A stretch of 64,000 nt of DNA from Bosea sp. AS-1 (GTDB taxonomy: Bacteria > Pseudomonadota > Alphaproteobacteria > Rhizobiales > Beijerinckiaceae). This document shows, in pieces, positions 1-8,507 of the stretch. How positions within the stretch are numbered: the first letter of the stretch is position 1; each line of letters begins with the position of its first letter. Where the stretch lies: assembly GCF_002220095.1 (NCBI RefSeq), contig NZ_CP022372.1:2266501-2330500 (forward strand), written 5' to 3'. The translations under genes were made by a program, and so were the position numbers. The notes below the pieces were generated by a model. The model was not told the DNA's origin, did not search any database, and saw nothing but the letters and a program-made list of their open reading frames with translations.

Positions 1-113
1 AAAAATGGTGGTCCCGGTCGAGTTTGCTCAGGCGTTCAAAGGCTGATCTCGCCGTTTATCCGCAGCTTCCCGCGAAGTTGTCCGCAAACAGCAATTCGCC
101 GCACGAGGTCCAA

Positions 114-1217
114 ATGTCCGAACGGAGTTTCGAAGAGCGCGCTCGCGTGAGTGCACCCGGTATGCGCACGTTCCTCAACATTGCTCGTCGCTGGGAACTA
201 TCTGAGAGACAGCAGGCGCAGCTTCTGGAGTGCAAATTACCGCAACTCCGCAAATGGGCGAGGATTGCTCGTGAGCATAAGCCGCTCGCGCTCGATACAG
301 GCACGCTACTAAGGATTTCGGTAGTAATCGGTGTTTTTGCCGACCTGCGCCAATTCTTGTTGCTCGTTTCCGGCGCACGAGAAGAGCGATTGTGGTTGCT
401 TCGACCCCGACAGCTTCCTCCGTTCAATGGCCTGTGTCCGCTTGAGGTGCTTTGCGGATCATTCGAAGATCAGATGACCGTACGGCGGCATATTGCTGCT
501 GTCGTCGAGGGCGCATCGGCTCGCCGTGACATAGATTTGAGCGATCCAGCCAGTACCGCCAACGAGGAGATTTGGACAGGTGCCACGTCGCGTGAGATTC
601 AGGCAGTTTGCTTTGATGCATTCGGGACCGTTGTAGAAATCGTCGACAAGCGTCGTCCATTCCACGCGCTTCTCCGCGATGAACCGTCGGGCGCGCTGGC
701 GGTGATGGCAATCACGCGCCCGACCGGCTTGCGACAACTGTCGCGAGAGATGGCCAACCCCGTAACTGAAGACGAGCTGGCACGGCTAGAAGCAGACGTT
801 GAAGCGGAGTGTGCATCGACGCGGTTGCGACCGGGCGTGAGCGAGATGTGGTCCGCGTTGCGTCGAGCCGGGCTGAAGATCGCGATCTGTTCGAACCTCG
901 CTTACTCCTACGAGCAGACCTTGATCGATCAGCTTCCCGATTCACCTGACGCGCTCGTGCTGTCGTTTCGTGCGGGCCTGATGAAGCCCCAGCATGAGAT
1001 TTACCGGTTGGTATGCAGGGAGCTACGACTGCAGCCCTCTGAAGTCCTGTTCACCGGCGACGATCTGGAGGCCGACGTTTTTGGCCCCGGCGCGATCAAT
1101 GCGCTGGCGATGCCTATCGAGGAGTTCGAGAGCTCGTATTCGGGGCGCGTATCCTTCTTTGCGCCGAGCGAGGTTGTCGACCTCTTCGCGCGAATTGCCG
1201 CTGCGAAGGCGCGGTAG
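114..1217 (+). CDS. HAD-superfamily hydrolase fused to an N-terminal Xre/MbcA/ParS antitoxin-like region
   Basis: 367 aa from the ATG at 114, chosen because a GAGGT ribosome site lies just upstream; the frame stays open to 24. Residues about 17-133 resemble the Xre/MbcA/ParS (DUF2384) antitoxin fold: an HTH-like stretch (IARRWELSERQQAQLL), a helix with LLRISVVIG, then a segment with LCPLEVLCGSFEDQ and VRRHI as in toxin-binding domains. Residues about 163-360 are a HAD hydrolase: motif I DAFGT (nucleophile D168; the second acid is F, as in haloacid-dehalogenase-like members), motif II ICSN (S260), motif III lysine K291 in LMKPQ, and motif IV TGDDLEAD. A metallophosphoesterase follows 51 bp downstream. 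The substrate is unknown. The HAD assignment is firm; the antitoxin homology is pattern recognition. Confidence 0.72.
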   Translation: MSERSFEERARVSAPGMRTFLNIARRWELSERQQAQLLECKLPQLRKWARIAREHKPLALDTGTLLRISVVIGVFADLRQFLLLVSGAREERLWLLRPRQLPPFNGLCPLEVLCGSFEDQMTVRRHIAAVVEGASARRDIDLSDPASTANEEIWTGATSREIQAVCFDAFGTVVEIVDKRRPFHALLRDEPSGALAVMAITRPTGLRQLSREMANPVTEDELARLEADVEAECASTRLRPGVSEMWSALRRAGLKIAICSNLAYSYEQTLIDQLPDSPDALVLSFRAGLMKPQHEIYRLVCRELRLQPSEVLFTGDDLEADVFGPGAINALAMPIEEFESSYSGRVSFFAPSEVVDLFARIAAAKAR

Positions 1218-1268
1218 TTCCGCCCCCAACTTCGACCCTTCCGTCAGTTCAAACGACTTGGAGGCAGA

Positions 1269-2063
1269 ATGCGCTTGCTGGTGATCTCCGATCTGCATCT
1301 TGAATTTGGCCCCTTCAAGTTTCCTGCGCCTATGCCGGAGTTTGACGTGGCGGTGTTCGCCGGCGACATGGGGCAGCCAATTACGGCGGCTGTGGCGTGG
1401 ATGGTGCAGCAAGAGCAGCACCTGGGCCCGCTCTCTGGGCGCCCAGTCGTTTATGTACCTGGGAATCACGAATTCTACGGCAGCGAGATGAAGTCGAGCC
1501 TCGCCGATGGCAGAGAAGCAGCGAGGGCAGCGGGGATCGAGCTGCTCGCCCGTCGCAGCGTCGTCATTGATGGCGTCCGCTTTATCGGCTGCGTATTATG
1601 GACCGATTATCGCCTCCTCGGGACACCTAAGCCGTCGATGGTGTTTGCCGGGCAGGAGCTGAACGATCACAGACTCATTCGCTATCGCGAGGACAGCGGT
1701 CATTATAGCCGCTTCATGCCCTGGCATGCAGCGGCCGAACACCGGCTCGATCTTGCTTTCATTCGCAGCGAGCTTGCAAAGACGCACGAGGGGCCAACCG
1801 TTGTGGTCACGCACCACGCGCCACACCCGCAATCGGTCCAGCCAAGACACCAGGGCAGCGCGCTGTCCCCGGCTTTCGTCTCGGATCTGAGTGTCCTAAT
1901 CGAGGACTACCAGCCAGACCTCTGGATCCATGGCCATGATCACGGATCGCACGACTACAGGGTGGGACGCACGCGCGTTTTGGCCAACCAGGCTGGTTAC
2001 CCAAATCTGCACGGCGATCGAGAGAATCGACGGTTCGACCCTCTTTGCGTCGTTGAGGTCTGA
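1269..2063 (+). CDS. Calcineurin-like metallophosphoesterase
   Basis: 264 aa with a strong GGAGG site (1260-1264). All di-metal phosphoesterase motifs are visible: DLH (D8, H10), AGD (D33), GNHE (N67, H68), VVTHHAP and a C-terminal GHDH. This is the class III cytosolic type that hydrolyses phosphomono- or diesters with Mn/Fe/Zn; no signal peptide is present. It probably shares a transcript with the HAD fusion gene, so the two predicted phosphohydrolases may act in sequence on a nucleotide or nucleic-acid product. The substrate cannot be inferred. It converges on the MFS gene at 2128. Confidence 0.8.
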   Translation: MRLLVISDLHLEFGPFKFPAPMPEFDVAVFAGDMGQPITAAVAWMVQQEQHLGPLSGRPVVYVPGNHEFYGSEMKSSLADGREAARAAGIELLARRSVVIDGVRFIGCVLWTDYRLLGTPKPSMVFAGQELNDHRLIRYREDSGHYSRFMPWHAAAEHRLDLAFIRSELAKTHEGPTVVVTHHAPHPQSVQPRHQGSALSPAFVSDLSVLIEDYQPDLWIHGHDHGSHDYRVGRTRVLANQAGYPNLHGDRENRRFDPLCVVEV

Positions 2064-2127
2064 TCAGTCGATCAACGCATGTCACAGGTGATCTGTGAAG
2101 CGAGATCAGCCTATCCGTCCCAGCCCA

Positions 2128-3498
2128 TCAATTGGCCCTCGAGGGCCAGCGGGTGTGCAGGTCATCGATCACGAAGGCGTGGTCATGACGATGGCCATCG
2201 GCCTCGACCAAGTGGGGATGATCCGGCGGTAGATCGTCATGGCTGTGAACCTGGGTCTCGGCGTCGGCCGCGGGCCAGACCTGTGCGGCAACGACGAGTG
2301 CGGCAAAGGTGAGGGCGGAGAAGGCCAAGGCGGTGACGGCGAGCGGAAGCGTAGCACCGAGCCATCCAGCGAGCGGATAGGTCACCAGCCAGCAGGCATG
2401 CGATAGCGCAAATTGCGCGGCAAACACGGCCGGACGGTCGGCTGCCTGGGCGGAACGCCGCAGCAGCCTGCCCGATGGTGTCTGCACGGCTGAGTAGCCG
2501 ATGCCGAGCAGCAGCCAGGTCAACAGGAGCAAAGACCAAACCTGGCTTCCCGCCGGCAAGGTCGCGTTCGTGGTGCCGGTCCCGGAAGCGGCGAACAGCG
2601 ACGCGCTGAAGAACGTCAGGATGAGGCCGAGCCAGAACGCCGCAGACAGCATCACGCGCCGGTCGGGAAGCTTGTCGAGAATGCGCGGCAGGACGAGCGC
2701 CGCAAGCATGGAACCGCCCCCAAAGCAGGCCAGCGCCAGGGCAACCTGCCCATCGCCCAATCCGAGCCAACCCTTCACGATGACGACGGTGTTGACGATG
2801 ACCAGCGCACCGCCGGCTGCCGCCGCCATGTTCAGAGCCAGTAGACCGCGCAGGCGCGGCGTCGCCAAATAAATGCGCATCCCACGCGTCGTCTTGTCGT
2901 AGATGCCTCCCTGCCGATGGGCGGCGGGCGAAGCGGGTAGAGACACCGACAGCACGAGAGCTGCGGAGCAGAGAAAGCCGACAACGGTGCCTGAGAATAG
3001 CCAGTGAAAGCTAACAAGGCTCAGCAGTAGTGCCGCGAGAGCCGGGCTGACCAGACTCTCGAGATCGTAGGCCAGGCGCGAGAGCGAGAGGGCCCGCGTA
3101 TAGTCGGCTTCCTCCGGAAGCACGTCGGGGATCGTCGCCTGGAAGGTTGGTGTGAAGGCAGCCGAGGCCGATTGCAGCAGGTAGATCAGGACATAGATCT
3201 GCCAGACCTCGGAAACGAAGGGCAGTAGCAGAGCGATCCCGGCCCGCACGAGATCCATCGCGATCAGGAAGGCGCGTCGCGGCAGCTGTGCGGCGAAGGC
3301 ACCGACCACGGGCGCGACGGTTACATAGGCGATCATCTTGACCGCCAGCGCGGTGCCGAGAACCGCGCCCGCCTTTTCACCCGCAAGCGCGAAAGCGAGT
3401 AGTCCCAGCGCGACGGTCAGAAGGCCTGTCCCAAGCAGCGCGATGATCTGGGCGAGGAAGAGGTGCCGATAGGTTCGGTTGGCGAGAACGTCGAGCAT
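2128..3498 (-). CDS. MFS exporter with His-rich C-terminus, nickel/cobalt resistance type
   Basis: 456 aa with about 12 hydrophobic segments and the MFS-3 style start of NreB-like transporters (NRTYRHLFLAQIIALLGTG). After the last membrane segment, residues about 410-456 form a hydrophilic tail rich in His and Asp (HSHDD, DHPH, DGHRHDH), the feature that marks NreB-type nickel exporters. It lies 65 bp downstream of a CsoR/RcnR-family repressor on the same strand, so the two are probably one operon. The expected role is efflux of Ni2+ or Co2+ across the inner membrane. Metal identity is inferred from tail and neighbours. Confidence 0.7.
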   Translation of the reverse strand: MLDVLANRTYRHLFLAQIIALLGTGLLTVALGLLAFALAGEKAGAVLGTALAVKMIAYVTVAPVVGAFAAQLPRRAFLIAMDLVRAGIALLLPFVSEVWQIYVLIYLLQSASAAFTPTFQATIPDVLPEEADYTRALSLSRLAYDLESLVSPALAALLLSLVSFHWLFSGTVVGFLCSAALVLSVSLPASPAAHRQGGIYDKTTRGMRIYLATPRLRGLLALNMAAAAGGALVIVNTVVIVKGWLGLGDGQVALALACFGGGSMLAALVLPRILDKLPDRRVMLSAAFWLGLILTFFSASLFAASGTGTTNATLPAGSQVWSLLLLTWLLLGIGYSAVQTPSGRLLRRSAQAADRPAVFAAQFALSHACWLVTYPLAGWLGATLPLAVTALAFSALTFAALVVAAQVWPAADAETQVHSHDDLPPDHPHLVEADGHRHDHAFVIDDLHTRWPSRAN

Positions 3499-3563
3499 GA
3501 TCGTCCGATGCAGTTCTAATCAGCCGCGGAGCGGCGAAGTCAGGGCAGCCTGGGATCACGTTC

Positions 3564-3842
3564 TCATAGGTATTTGGCTATCTCCTTGAACTCGTCGATC
3601 GGGCGGCGCTGTTCGCGTGCGAGAGGGCCGATGACGTCTTCAAGGCAGTGATCGAGATGGTCTTGGATGAGGTTCTTCTTGGCCTGCCCGATCGCCTTTT
3701 CGACCGCCTGGAGTTGCTGGGCGAGCTCCAGGCACGGCCGGCCGGCTTCGATCATTTCGATGACCTTGCGCAGATGGCCCTCCGCCCGCTTCAGGCGTTT
3801 GGCGATCTCGGGATGGCTCTCGTGAAGATGGCTATCGGACAT
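3564..3842 (-). CDS. CsoR/RcnR-family (DUF156) metal-sensing repressor, DmeR/NreA-like
   Basis: 92 aa, all-helical DUF156 fold. The core reads HPEIAKRLKRAEGHLRKV, then a Cys in GRPCLELAQQLQAVEKAI and HLDHC near residue 65, matching the Ni/Co-sensing DmeR branch better than Cu-sensing CsoR. Apo-protein would repress, and metal binding release, the MFS gene behind it and the divergent His-rich protein/HupE genes. A G/C-tract dyad typical of this family lies directly upstream (3852-3865). Members of the branch differ in cognate metal, so Ni versus Co is unsettled. Confidence 0.82.
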   Translation of the reverse strand: MSDSHLHESHPEIAKRLKRAEGHLRKVIEMIEAGRPCLELAQQLQAVEKAIGQAKKNLIQDHLDHCLEDVIGPLAREQRRPIDEFKEIAKYL

Positions 3843-3851
3843 AGCTGATGG

Positions 3852-3865
3852 TATCCCCCTGGATA
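3852..3865. promoter_or_regulatory. Predicted DmeR/RcnR-type operator
   Basis: TATCCCCCTGGATA: TATCC and GGATA half-sites flank a C-run. It lies between the repressor start (3842) and the divergent His-rich protein gene (3924). DUF156 repressors bind such G/C-tracts with AT flanks, so autoregulation plus control of the divergent operon is expected. Confidence 0.55.
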
Positions 3866-3923
3866 GGATGAGTCAAAGCGCGATTCGGCGCCTCCATGTC
3901 ATCACGTCAAACTTTCGTTAAGA

Positions 3924-4331
3924 ATGGTGTCCCTAGCTAATCGTATGCCGCGTCGCAGCATCAGAAGCAGATCGAGCCTCGCGGCCGCCTTCTTGGCGGT
4001 GTTCGCGATGTTGCTGTCCGCGGTCCACGTCCAGTCGGGCCACAATGTCTATGCGATGGCTCAGGCCGAAGCCCTGCGCCATGCCGAACTTGCCGTAGCG
4101 ATCGCGGAGCACGGGCATTCGCATGACGAGGGCGAGCCGAACGAGCGCGTCCCAGGACATGTCCACGGCCACAGCACCTCCGACCATGTTCACGAGACTG
4201 CGAACCTGGTCGGTCAGCCCCGGCTCGGAATACCGCGTTTCGTCGGCATCGTGATGCGGCTTGAGCCGCAAGACACCGAACTGAGGCTTCGCCACGGCCT
4301 CGATCGACCTCCGAGATCTGTCGTCGTTTGA
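3924..4331 (+). CDS. His-rich exported or membrane-anchored small protein
   Basis: 135 aa. A basic N-terminus and one hydrophobic stretch (residues about 18-34, LAAAFLAVFAMLLSAV) suggest a signal peptide or anchor. Residues about 63-92 are packed with His (HGHSHDEGEP, HVHGHSTSDHVHE), a plausible Ni/Co-binding segment in the periplasm. It is transcribed away from the metal repressor and towards the HupE-like permease, so it is probably the first gene of that operon. An alternative ATG at 3945 would shorten the N-region. No named family recognised. Confidence 0.55.
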   Translation: MVSLANRMPRRSIRSRSSLAAAFLAVFAMLLSAVHVQSGHNVYAMAQAEALRHAELAVAIAEHGHSHDEGEPNERVPGHVHGHSTSDHVHETANLVGQPRLGIPRFVGIVMRLEPQDTELRLRHGLDRPPRSVVV

Positions 4332-4382
4332 AAAGCGCTCCGCCACAGGCGGCGTTCCCTTACGACAAATCTTGGAAATCAA

Positions 4383-5108
4383 ATGAAACAATCCTCATTG
4401 GCGGGGCGTCGCAAGCTGCGCGCTCTGCTCATAATCCTGCTCGCTGCGATGTTCGGGCTCTTCGGCCTGAACGCTGCGCTCGCCCATGCCGTCGCCGAAG
4501 GCGACAAGGGTTACATCCAGGAGATCACGGGGGTGAACATCGTCCCCTTCGTCTATCTCGGGGCCAAGCACATGGTGACGGGATACGACCATATCCTGTT
4601 CCTTTTTGGGGTGATCTTCTTCCTCTACCGGCTGAAGCACATTGCGATCTATGTCAGCCTGTTCGCCATCGGCCATTCGACGACAATGCTGCTCGGCGTC
4701 TATTTCAACGTCGGAATAAACAGCTACATCATCGACGCGATCATTGGCCTCTCGGTCCTTTACAAGGCGCTCGACAACATGGGCGCGTTCCAGAGATGGC
4801 TCGGCTTCCAGCCGAACACCAAGGTCGCGACGCTCATCTTCGGCCTGTTCCATGGCTTTGGCCTGTCGACCAAGATCCTCGAATACAGCATCTCCCCGGA
4901 CGGCCTCGTCCCGAACCTCCTCGCGTTCAATGTCGGCGTCGAGATCGGGCAGCTCACCGCCCTGGCTACGATCTTGATCGTGATGGGCTTCTGGCGTCGC
5001 ACCAACAGCTTCTGGCGCAATGCCTACGCCGCCAACACCGTCATGCTCACCGCCGGGTTCGTGCTGATCGGTTATCAGCTCACCGGCTACTTCATCTCGC
5101 AGGTTTGA
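4383..5108 (+). CDS. HupE/UreJ-family membrane protein, probable Ni/Co transporter
   Basis: 241 aa: an N-terminal signal or first membrane helix (LIILLAAMFGLFGLNAALAHA), then about six further helices. Family marks are GYDHILFLFG, the IGHSTT motif and HGFGLS, all carrying His suited to Ni2+ coordination. HupE/UreJ proteins are secondary Ni permeases linked to hydrogenase or urease; here there is neither, and the neighbours are metal-resistance genes, so uptake or efflux of Ni/Co is possible. The next gene starts 11 bp after the stop. Confidence 0.78.
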   Translation: MKQSSLAGRRKLRALLIILLAAMFGLFGLNAALAHAVAEGDKGYIQEITGVNIVPFVYLGAKHMVTGYDHILFLFGVIFFLYRLKHIAIYVSLFAIGHSTTMLLGVYFNVGINSYIIDAIIGLSVLYKALDNMGAFQRWLGFQPNTKVATLIFGLFHGFGLSTKILEYSISPDGLVPNLLAFNVGVEIGQLTALATILIVMGFWRRTNSFWRNAYAANTVMLTAGFVLIGYQLTGYFISQV

Positions 5109-5119
5109 GGTTCGAACCC

Positions 5120-5800
5120 ATGTACAACACCGATATTCCGACCCGCGCGGAACTGCCGACCTCGGCGCAGCTCCTGCGTTCCACTGCCATCGCCTTTGTC
5201 GCCGCGGCTGGCATCCTCGTCACCATCGTGCTCCCGGCCGAGTATGCTATCGACCCGACCGGGGTCGGCCGCATGCTCAAGTTGACCGAGATGGGCGAGA
5301 TCAAGGCTCAACTCGCAGAGGAAGCCCAGCGCGATCGCCAGAAGGATTCGACGGGCTCCATCGAGCAATCCAACCGTCCGGCCTCGGATCAGCGTTCCAG
5401 CCTGTTCGGCAGTGCGCTCGCGGCCCTTCTCGTCTCACCCGCCCATGCGAGCGAGCGGCTGGTTGTCGCCCAGGCTGCCGGACGCAAAGAGGAGACGGTC
5501 ATCACCCTGAAGCCGAGCGAAGGCGTTGAATACAAGCTGACGATGAAGGCGGGCGCCAAAGTGAACTTTTCTTGGGCCACCGACGGCGGCGTCGTGAACT
5601 ACGACATGCACGGCACCCCGGCCGGGGGCGGCAAAGAAAAAAGTTACAAGCAGGGCCGCGGCGCCGCTGGCGACGAAGGCGTTCTGACCGCCGAAGGCGA
5701 CGGAGGCCACGGCTGGTTCTGGCGCAATCGTGGCGCTAAGGACGTGACGATCACGCTGAAAACCAACGGCGCTTATGTCGAAATCAAACGAATGATCTAA
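5120..5800 (+). CDS. Membrane-anchored periplasmic protein (HupE-associated)
   Basis: 226 aa from ATG 5120. One membrane helix (residues about 17-40) is followed by a short conserved cytoplasm- or membrane-proximal stretch (TEMGEIKAQLAEEA), a second hydrophobic patch (about 94-108, ending AHA) and a beta-rich domain with VNYDMHG and HGWFWRNR. This is the protein often annotated transmembrane anchor protein next to HupE/UreJ_2 genes in alphaproteobacteria. The function is unknown; the tight spacing suggests a partner of the permease. Confidence 0.65.
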   Translation: MYNTDIPTRAELPTSAQLLRSTAIAFVAAAGILVTIVLPAEYAIDPTGVGRMLKLTEMGEIKAQLAEEAQRDRQKDSTGSIEQSNRPASDQRSSLFGSALAALLVSPAHASERLVVAQAAGRKEETVITLKPSEGVEYKLTMKAGAKVNFSWATDGGVVNYDMHGTPAGGGKEKSYKQGRGAAGDEGVLTAEGDGGHGWFWRNRGAKDVTITLKTNGAYVEIKRMI

Positions 5801-5806
5801 ACGGAT

Positions 5807-5845
5807 GCCTGCCAGCCGGTCGATCGAGCGACCCGGCTGGCAGGC
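5807..5845 (+). terminator. Strong stem-loop after the Ni/Co operon
   Basis: Perfect 13-bp inverted repeat GCCTGCCAGCCGG / CCGGCTGGCAGGC with a 13-nt loop, starting 7 bp after the stop at 5800. The following T-tract is poor (CTTGT), so it may terminate weakly or mainly protect the 3' end. Confidence 0.6.
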
Positions 5846-6156
5846 CTTGTCGGTAGCACTATACGGGTCTGCCCGACGCTGGTGCTCGGAGCAGGGTGCC
5901 CGGAAGCAAAAGGGTTTTTCGACCTCGAGGAACTCGCGTCGCAGGACGGCGCAACCGGGGCGATCTGGCAACGCGCGACGGGAGTAGTGCGGGGTCTACG
6001 ATAGTGGCGCGAACGCCTAGCTCGCAGCGCGAGGCTATCAACAGAGAGAATCTTGAAGGCGACAATTCGACGATCATCGAGATGCCGAAGCTATTTGACT
6101 GGGGTCCAGCGAGGGACCAGATTGAAATAAAATAAGCAAAATCTGGGAGGTTTGCC
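5846..6156. other. Intergenic region upstream of aioX
   Basis: 311 bp between the Ni/Co operon and aioX. Short open frames here have no recognisable product. It should hold the aioXSR promoter, but no convincing -35/-10 or sigma54 element could be picked out. The aioX ribosome site GGGAGG ends at 6150. Confidence 0.4.
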
Positions 6157-7053
6157 GTGACATCGAGGGTCGGCCGGCTCTCAGGTCCAGCCGTCAAACG
6201 CCGCGCTCTCACGCGTCGAGCCGTCTTGATTGGTGTAAGCTCAACTCTCGCCGCGCCTTCTGTGCTCCGAGCTCAACAACCATTCCGCTTCGGCCTGACA
6301 CCGGTGTTTCTGACCTCCGATCTCGAACTGCTCGAAGCGCTGCAGCGGTATCTCTCGACCGCCATGAACATGGAGGTCCAGCTTGTTTTGAAGCGGACCT
6401 ATCAGGAGATTACGTCGCAGCTGATCTCAGGGCTGCTCGACGCCGCCTGGATCTGCGGGTTTCCCTTCGTGGCCTATCGTCGTGAGCTCGAACTGGTGGC
6501 TGTCCCCGTCTGGCGCGGCAAACCGACCTATCAGTCCTATCTTCTTGTTGGTGCTGATCGCGATGCGAGCTCGATCGCCGATCTACGCGGAGACATTCAC
6601 GCGTTCTCTGACCCAGACTCCAACTCGGGATATCTCGTGACACGGGCATTGTTGGCGGAGCGTAGAGCCAAGCCCCAGGATTTCTTTCGGCGAACCTTCT
6701 TCACGTACGGGCATCGAAACGTTGTTCGCGCGGTAGCCGCGGGCCTGGCTCAATCGGGTAGCGTGGATGGATACGTCTGGGAGGTGATGACGGAGACCGA
6801 GCCGGAGCTGACACGGCAAACTAGGCCTGCCTGGCGCTCTGCCTGGATGGGCTTCCCGCCCATCGCGACGTCCACCCCGAACGTCAGGAGTGACGGGATT
6901 GCGCGCCTGCGGCGGGCATTGATCGAAATGCCAGCTGATCAGACGGGTCGGGACGTTTTGGCTCTTCTGAGGCTCGATGGTTTCACGCCTGGGGAGCCTG
7001 CGCTTTTCGACAGCATCGCGGCCCGCGTGGATTTGGTGAGGGCACTCGGATGA
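6157..7053 (+). CDS. aioX: AioX, periplasmic arsenite-binding sensor protein (PhnD-like fold)
   Basis: 298 aa with a GTG start 6 nt after GGAGG. An N-terminal twin-Arg-like export signal (RRAVLIGVSSTLAAPSVLRAQ) precedes a PhnD/phosphonate-binding-protein fold beginning FRFGLTPVFL, with PDSNSGYLV and TFFTYGHRNVV. Family work ties arsenite binding to a conserved cysteine; this protein has a single Cys, C100 in AAWICGFPF, at the matching place. AioX passes the As(III) signal to the AioS kinase. The stop overlaps the aioS ATG (ATGA), so translation is coupled. Confidence 0.85.
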   Translation: MTSRVGRLSGPAVKRRALTRRAVLIGVSSTLAAPSVLRAQQPFRFGLTPVFLTSDLELLEALQRYLSTAMNMEVQLVLKRTYQEITSQLISGLLDAAWICGFPFVAYRRELELVAVPVWRGKPTYQSYLLVGADRDASSIADLRGDIHAFSDPDSNSGYLVTRALLAERRAKPQDFFRRTFFTYGHRNVVRAVAAGLAQSGSVDGYVWEVMTETEPELTRQTRPAWRSAWMGFPPIATSTPNVRSDGIARLRRALIEMPADQTGRDVLALLRLDGFTPGEPALFDSIAARVDLVRALG

Positions 7054-8507
7054 GGCGAGCTTCGCTTGATCCGCGGCGCTGGCCGCTGGCTTTCAAGGCG
7101 CCTGTTCTCGTCGCAGTTTTCATGGTGGTGGTCAGTATCGTACTAACCAATGTCGTGCTGACGCGACTGCGCGAGACTCAGGAGCGACAGCTCGCGGCGA
7201 TGTCGACGATCTACCTCAACGGCCTGGCCTCGGCAGTCATCCCGCATGTCTTGCGGGAGGATATCTGGGAGATCTTCGACATTATCGAGAGGGGAGCGAC
7301 GCTCGAAGGTGGCTTCGGCCGCGCGAGCATCGTGGTCGTCGACAGCAAGGGAGAAACGCTTGCCGCAAGCGATCCCCGGCAAGCGCCTGTGCTCAGTCGG
7401 CAATCTGAACGAGATCGTGCATTCGATGGCGACGCGCTGCTTTTCGTCGACACTGGCAAGGGGCGCGCTTTCGCGCGGAGGCCTTTGCTCTACCAGGATC
7501 GCCGCATCGGCGAGATCTATGTTGACTATGATATCTCCCACCTGCTGCGCGAGCGCGGCGAGGTCCTCCGAACCCTGGTCGCCACAAACGCTGCAATCGC
7601 CTTGCTGCTGGCCGCCTTAGGCTACTGGATCATCAGGCGCATGCTCGGGCCGCTTGGCACCCTATCGAGGCACCTCGATCTCAGCGTCTCGGGGCCGGTA
7701 CAGCCGATTCCTAAAGACGAAATCGTCGCGTCGACCCGCGAGTTCAGACGCCTGTTCATCCGCTTCAACGCGATGGCGCGTGCAGTCAACGAGCGCGAGG
7801 CGATTGCCAAAGAGCTGGCGAATGAGGAGCGGCTGGCCAGTCTCGGACGCCTGGCCTCCGGCATGGCCCATGAGATCAACAACCCTCTCGGCGGCCTGTT
7901 CAACGCGATCGACACGTTGAAGCGCCATGGCGACAAGCCGAAGGTTCGATCGATCTCGCTCGATTTGATTGAACGCGGCCTCAAGGGAATCCGGGACGTC
8001 GTCCGCTCGACGCTGGCGGCATATCGTGCCGATCGCGATCCACGCCATCTGGCCGCAAATGACCTCGATGATCTGCGATTGCTCGTTCGGCCAGAGATTG
8101 CCCGGCGCACATTGACACTGGATTGGCAAAACACGATCCAGGGCGAGTTGCCAATCGAGGCGACTGCGTTCCGTCAAATCGCGTTGAACCTGTTGCTCAA
8201 TGCGATCGGTGTAAGCCCACCTGGCGGCCAGCTTTCAGTAATCTGCGCGATAGAAGGCGATCATTTGCTGCTGGAAGTCCACGATCAGGGGCCCGGCTTC
8301 AGCCCCGATGCCTATGCCGTTCTTGCCGGTGAGACCAGCAGCCCAGTTCCGTTCGGCGAAGGGGCGGGGCTCGGATTATGGGTCACGCGTCGTCTCCTCG
8401 AGGAGATGGGAGGTCAGGTGGTGATCGCCAGGTCACCGCTTGGAGGTGCCTTGATCCGCATGACAATCCCCCTGCGCGCAAAAGAGGAGCTTCGCGATGT
8501 CGCTTGA
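7050..8507 (+). CDS. aioS: AioS, arsenite-responsive sensor histidine kinase
   Basis: 485 aa. Two membrane helices (residues about 15-35 and 175-195) flank a periplasmic sensor domain; a HAMP-like linker, a dimerisation H-box (SGMAHEINNPLGG, H274) and an HATPase_c domain follow (N-box LNLLLNAIG, DQGPGFSP, GAGLGLWV). The periplasmic loop is where AioX is expected to dock. The gene overlaps aioX by 4 bp and aioR by 11 bp, so the three are co-translated. The NtrB-type H-box suits a partner that is a sigma54 activator. Confidence 0.88.
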   Translation: MRRASLDPRRWPLAFKAPVLVAVFMVVVSIVLTNVVLTRLRETQERQLAAMSTIYLNGLASAVIPHVLREDIWEIFDIIERGATLEGGFGRASIVVVDSKGETLAASDPRQAPVLSRQSERDRAFDGDALLFVDTGKGRAFARRPLLYQDRRIGEIYVDYDISHLLRERGEVLRTLVATNAAIALLLAALGYWIIRRMLGPLGTLSRHLDLSVSGPVQPIPKDEIVASTREFRRLFIRFNAMARAVNEREAIAKELANEERLASLGRLASGMAHEINNPLGGLFNAIDTLKRHGDKPKVRSISLDLIERGLKGIRDVVRSTLAAYRADRDPRHLAANDLDDLRLLVRPEIARRTLTLDWQNTIQGELPIEATAFRQIALNLLLNAIGVSPPGGQLSVICAIEGDHLLLEVHDQGPGFSPDAYAVLAGETSSPVPFGEGAGLGLWVTRRLLEEMGGQVVIARSPLGGALIRMTIPLRAKEELRDVA

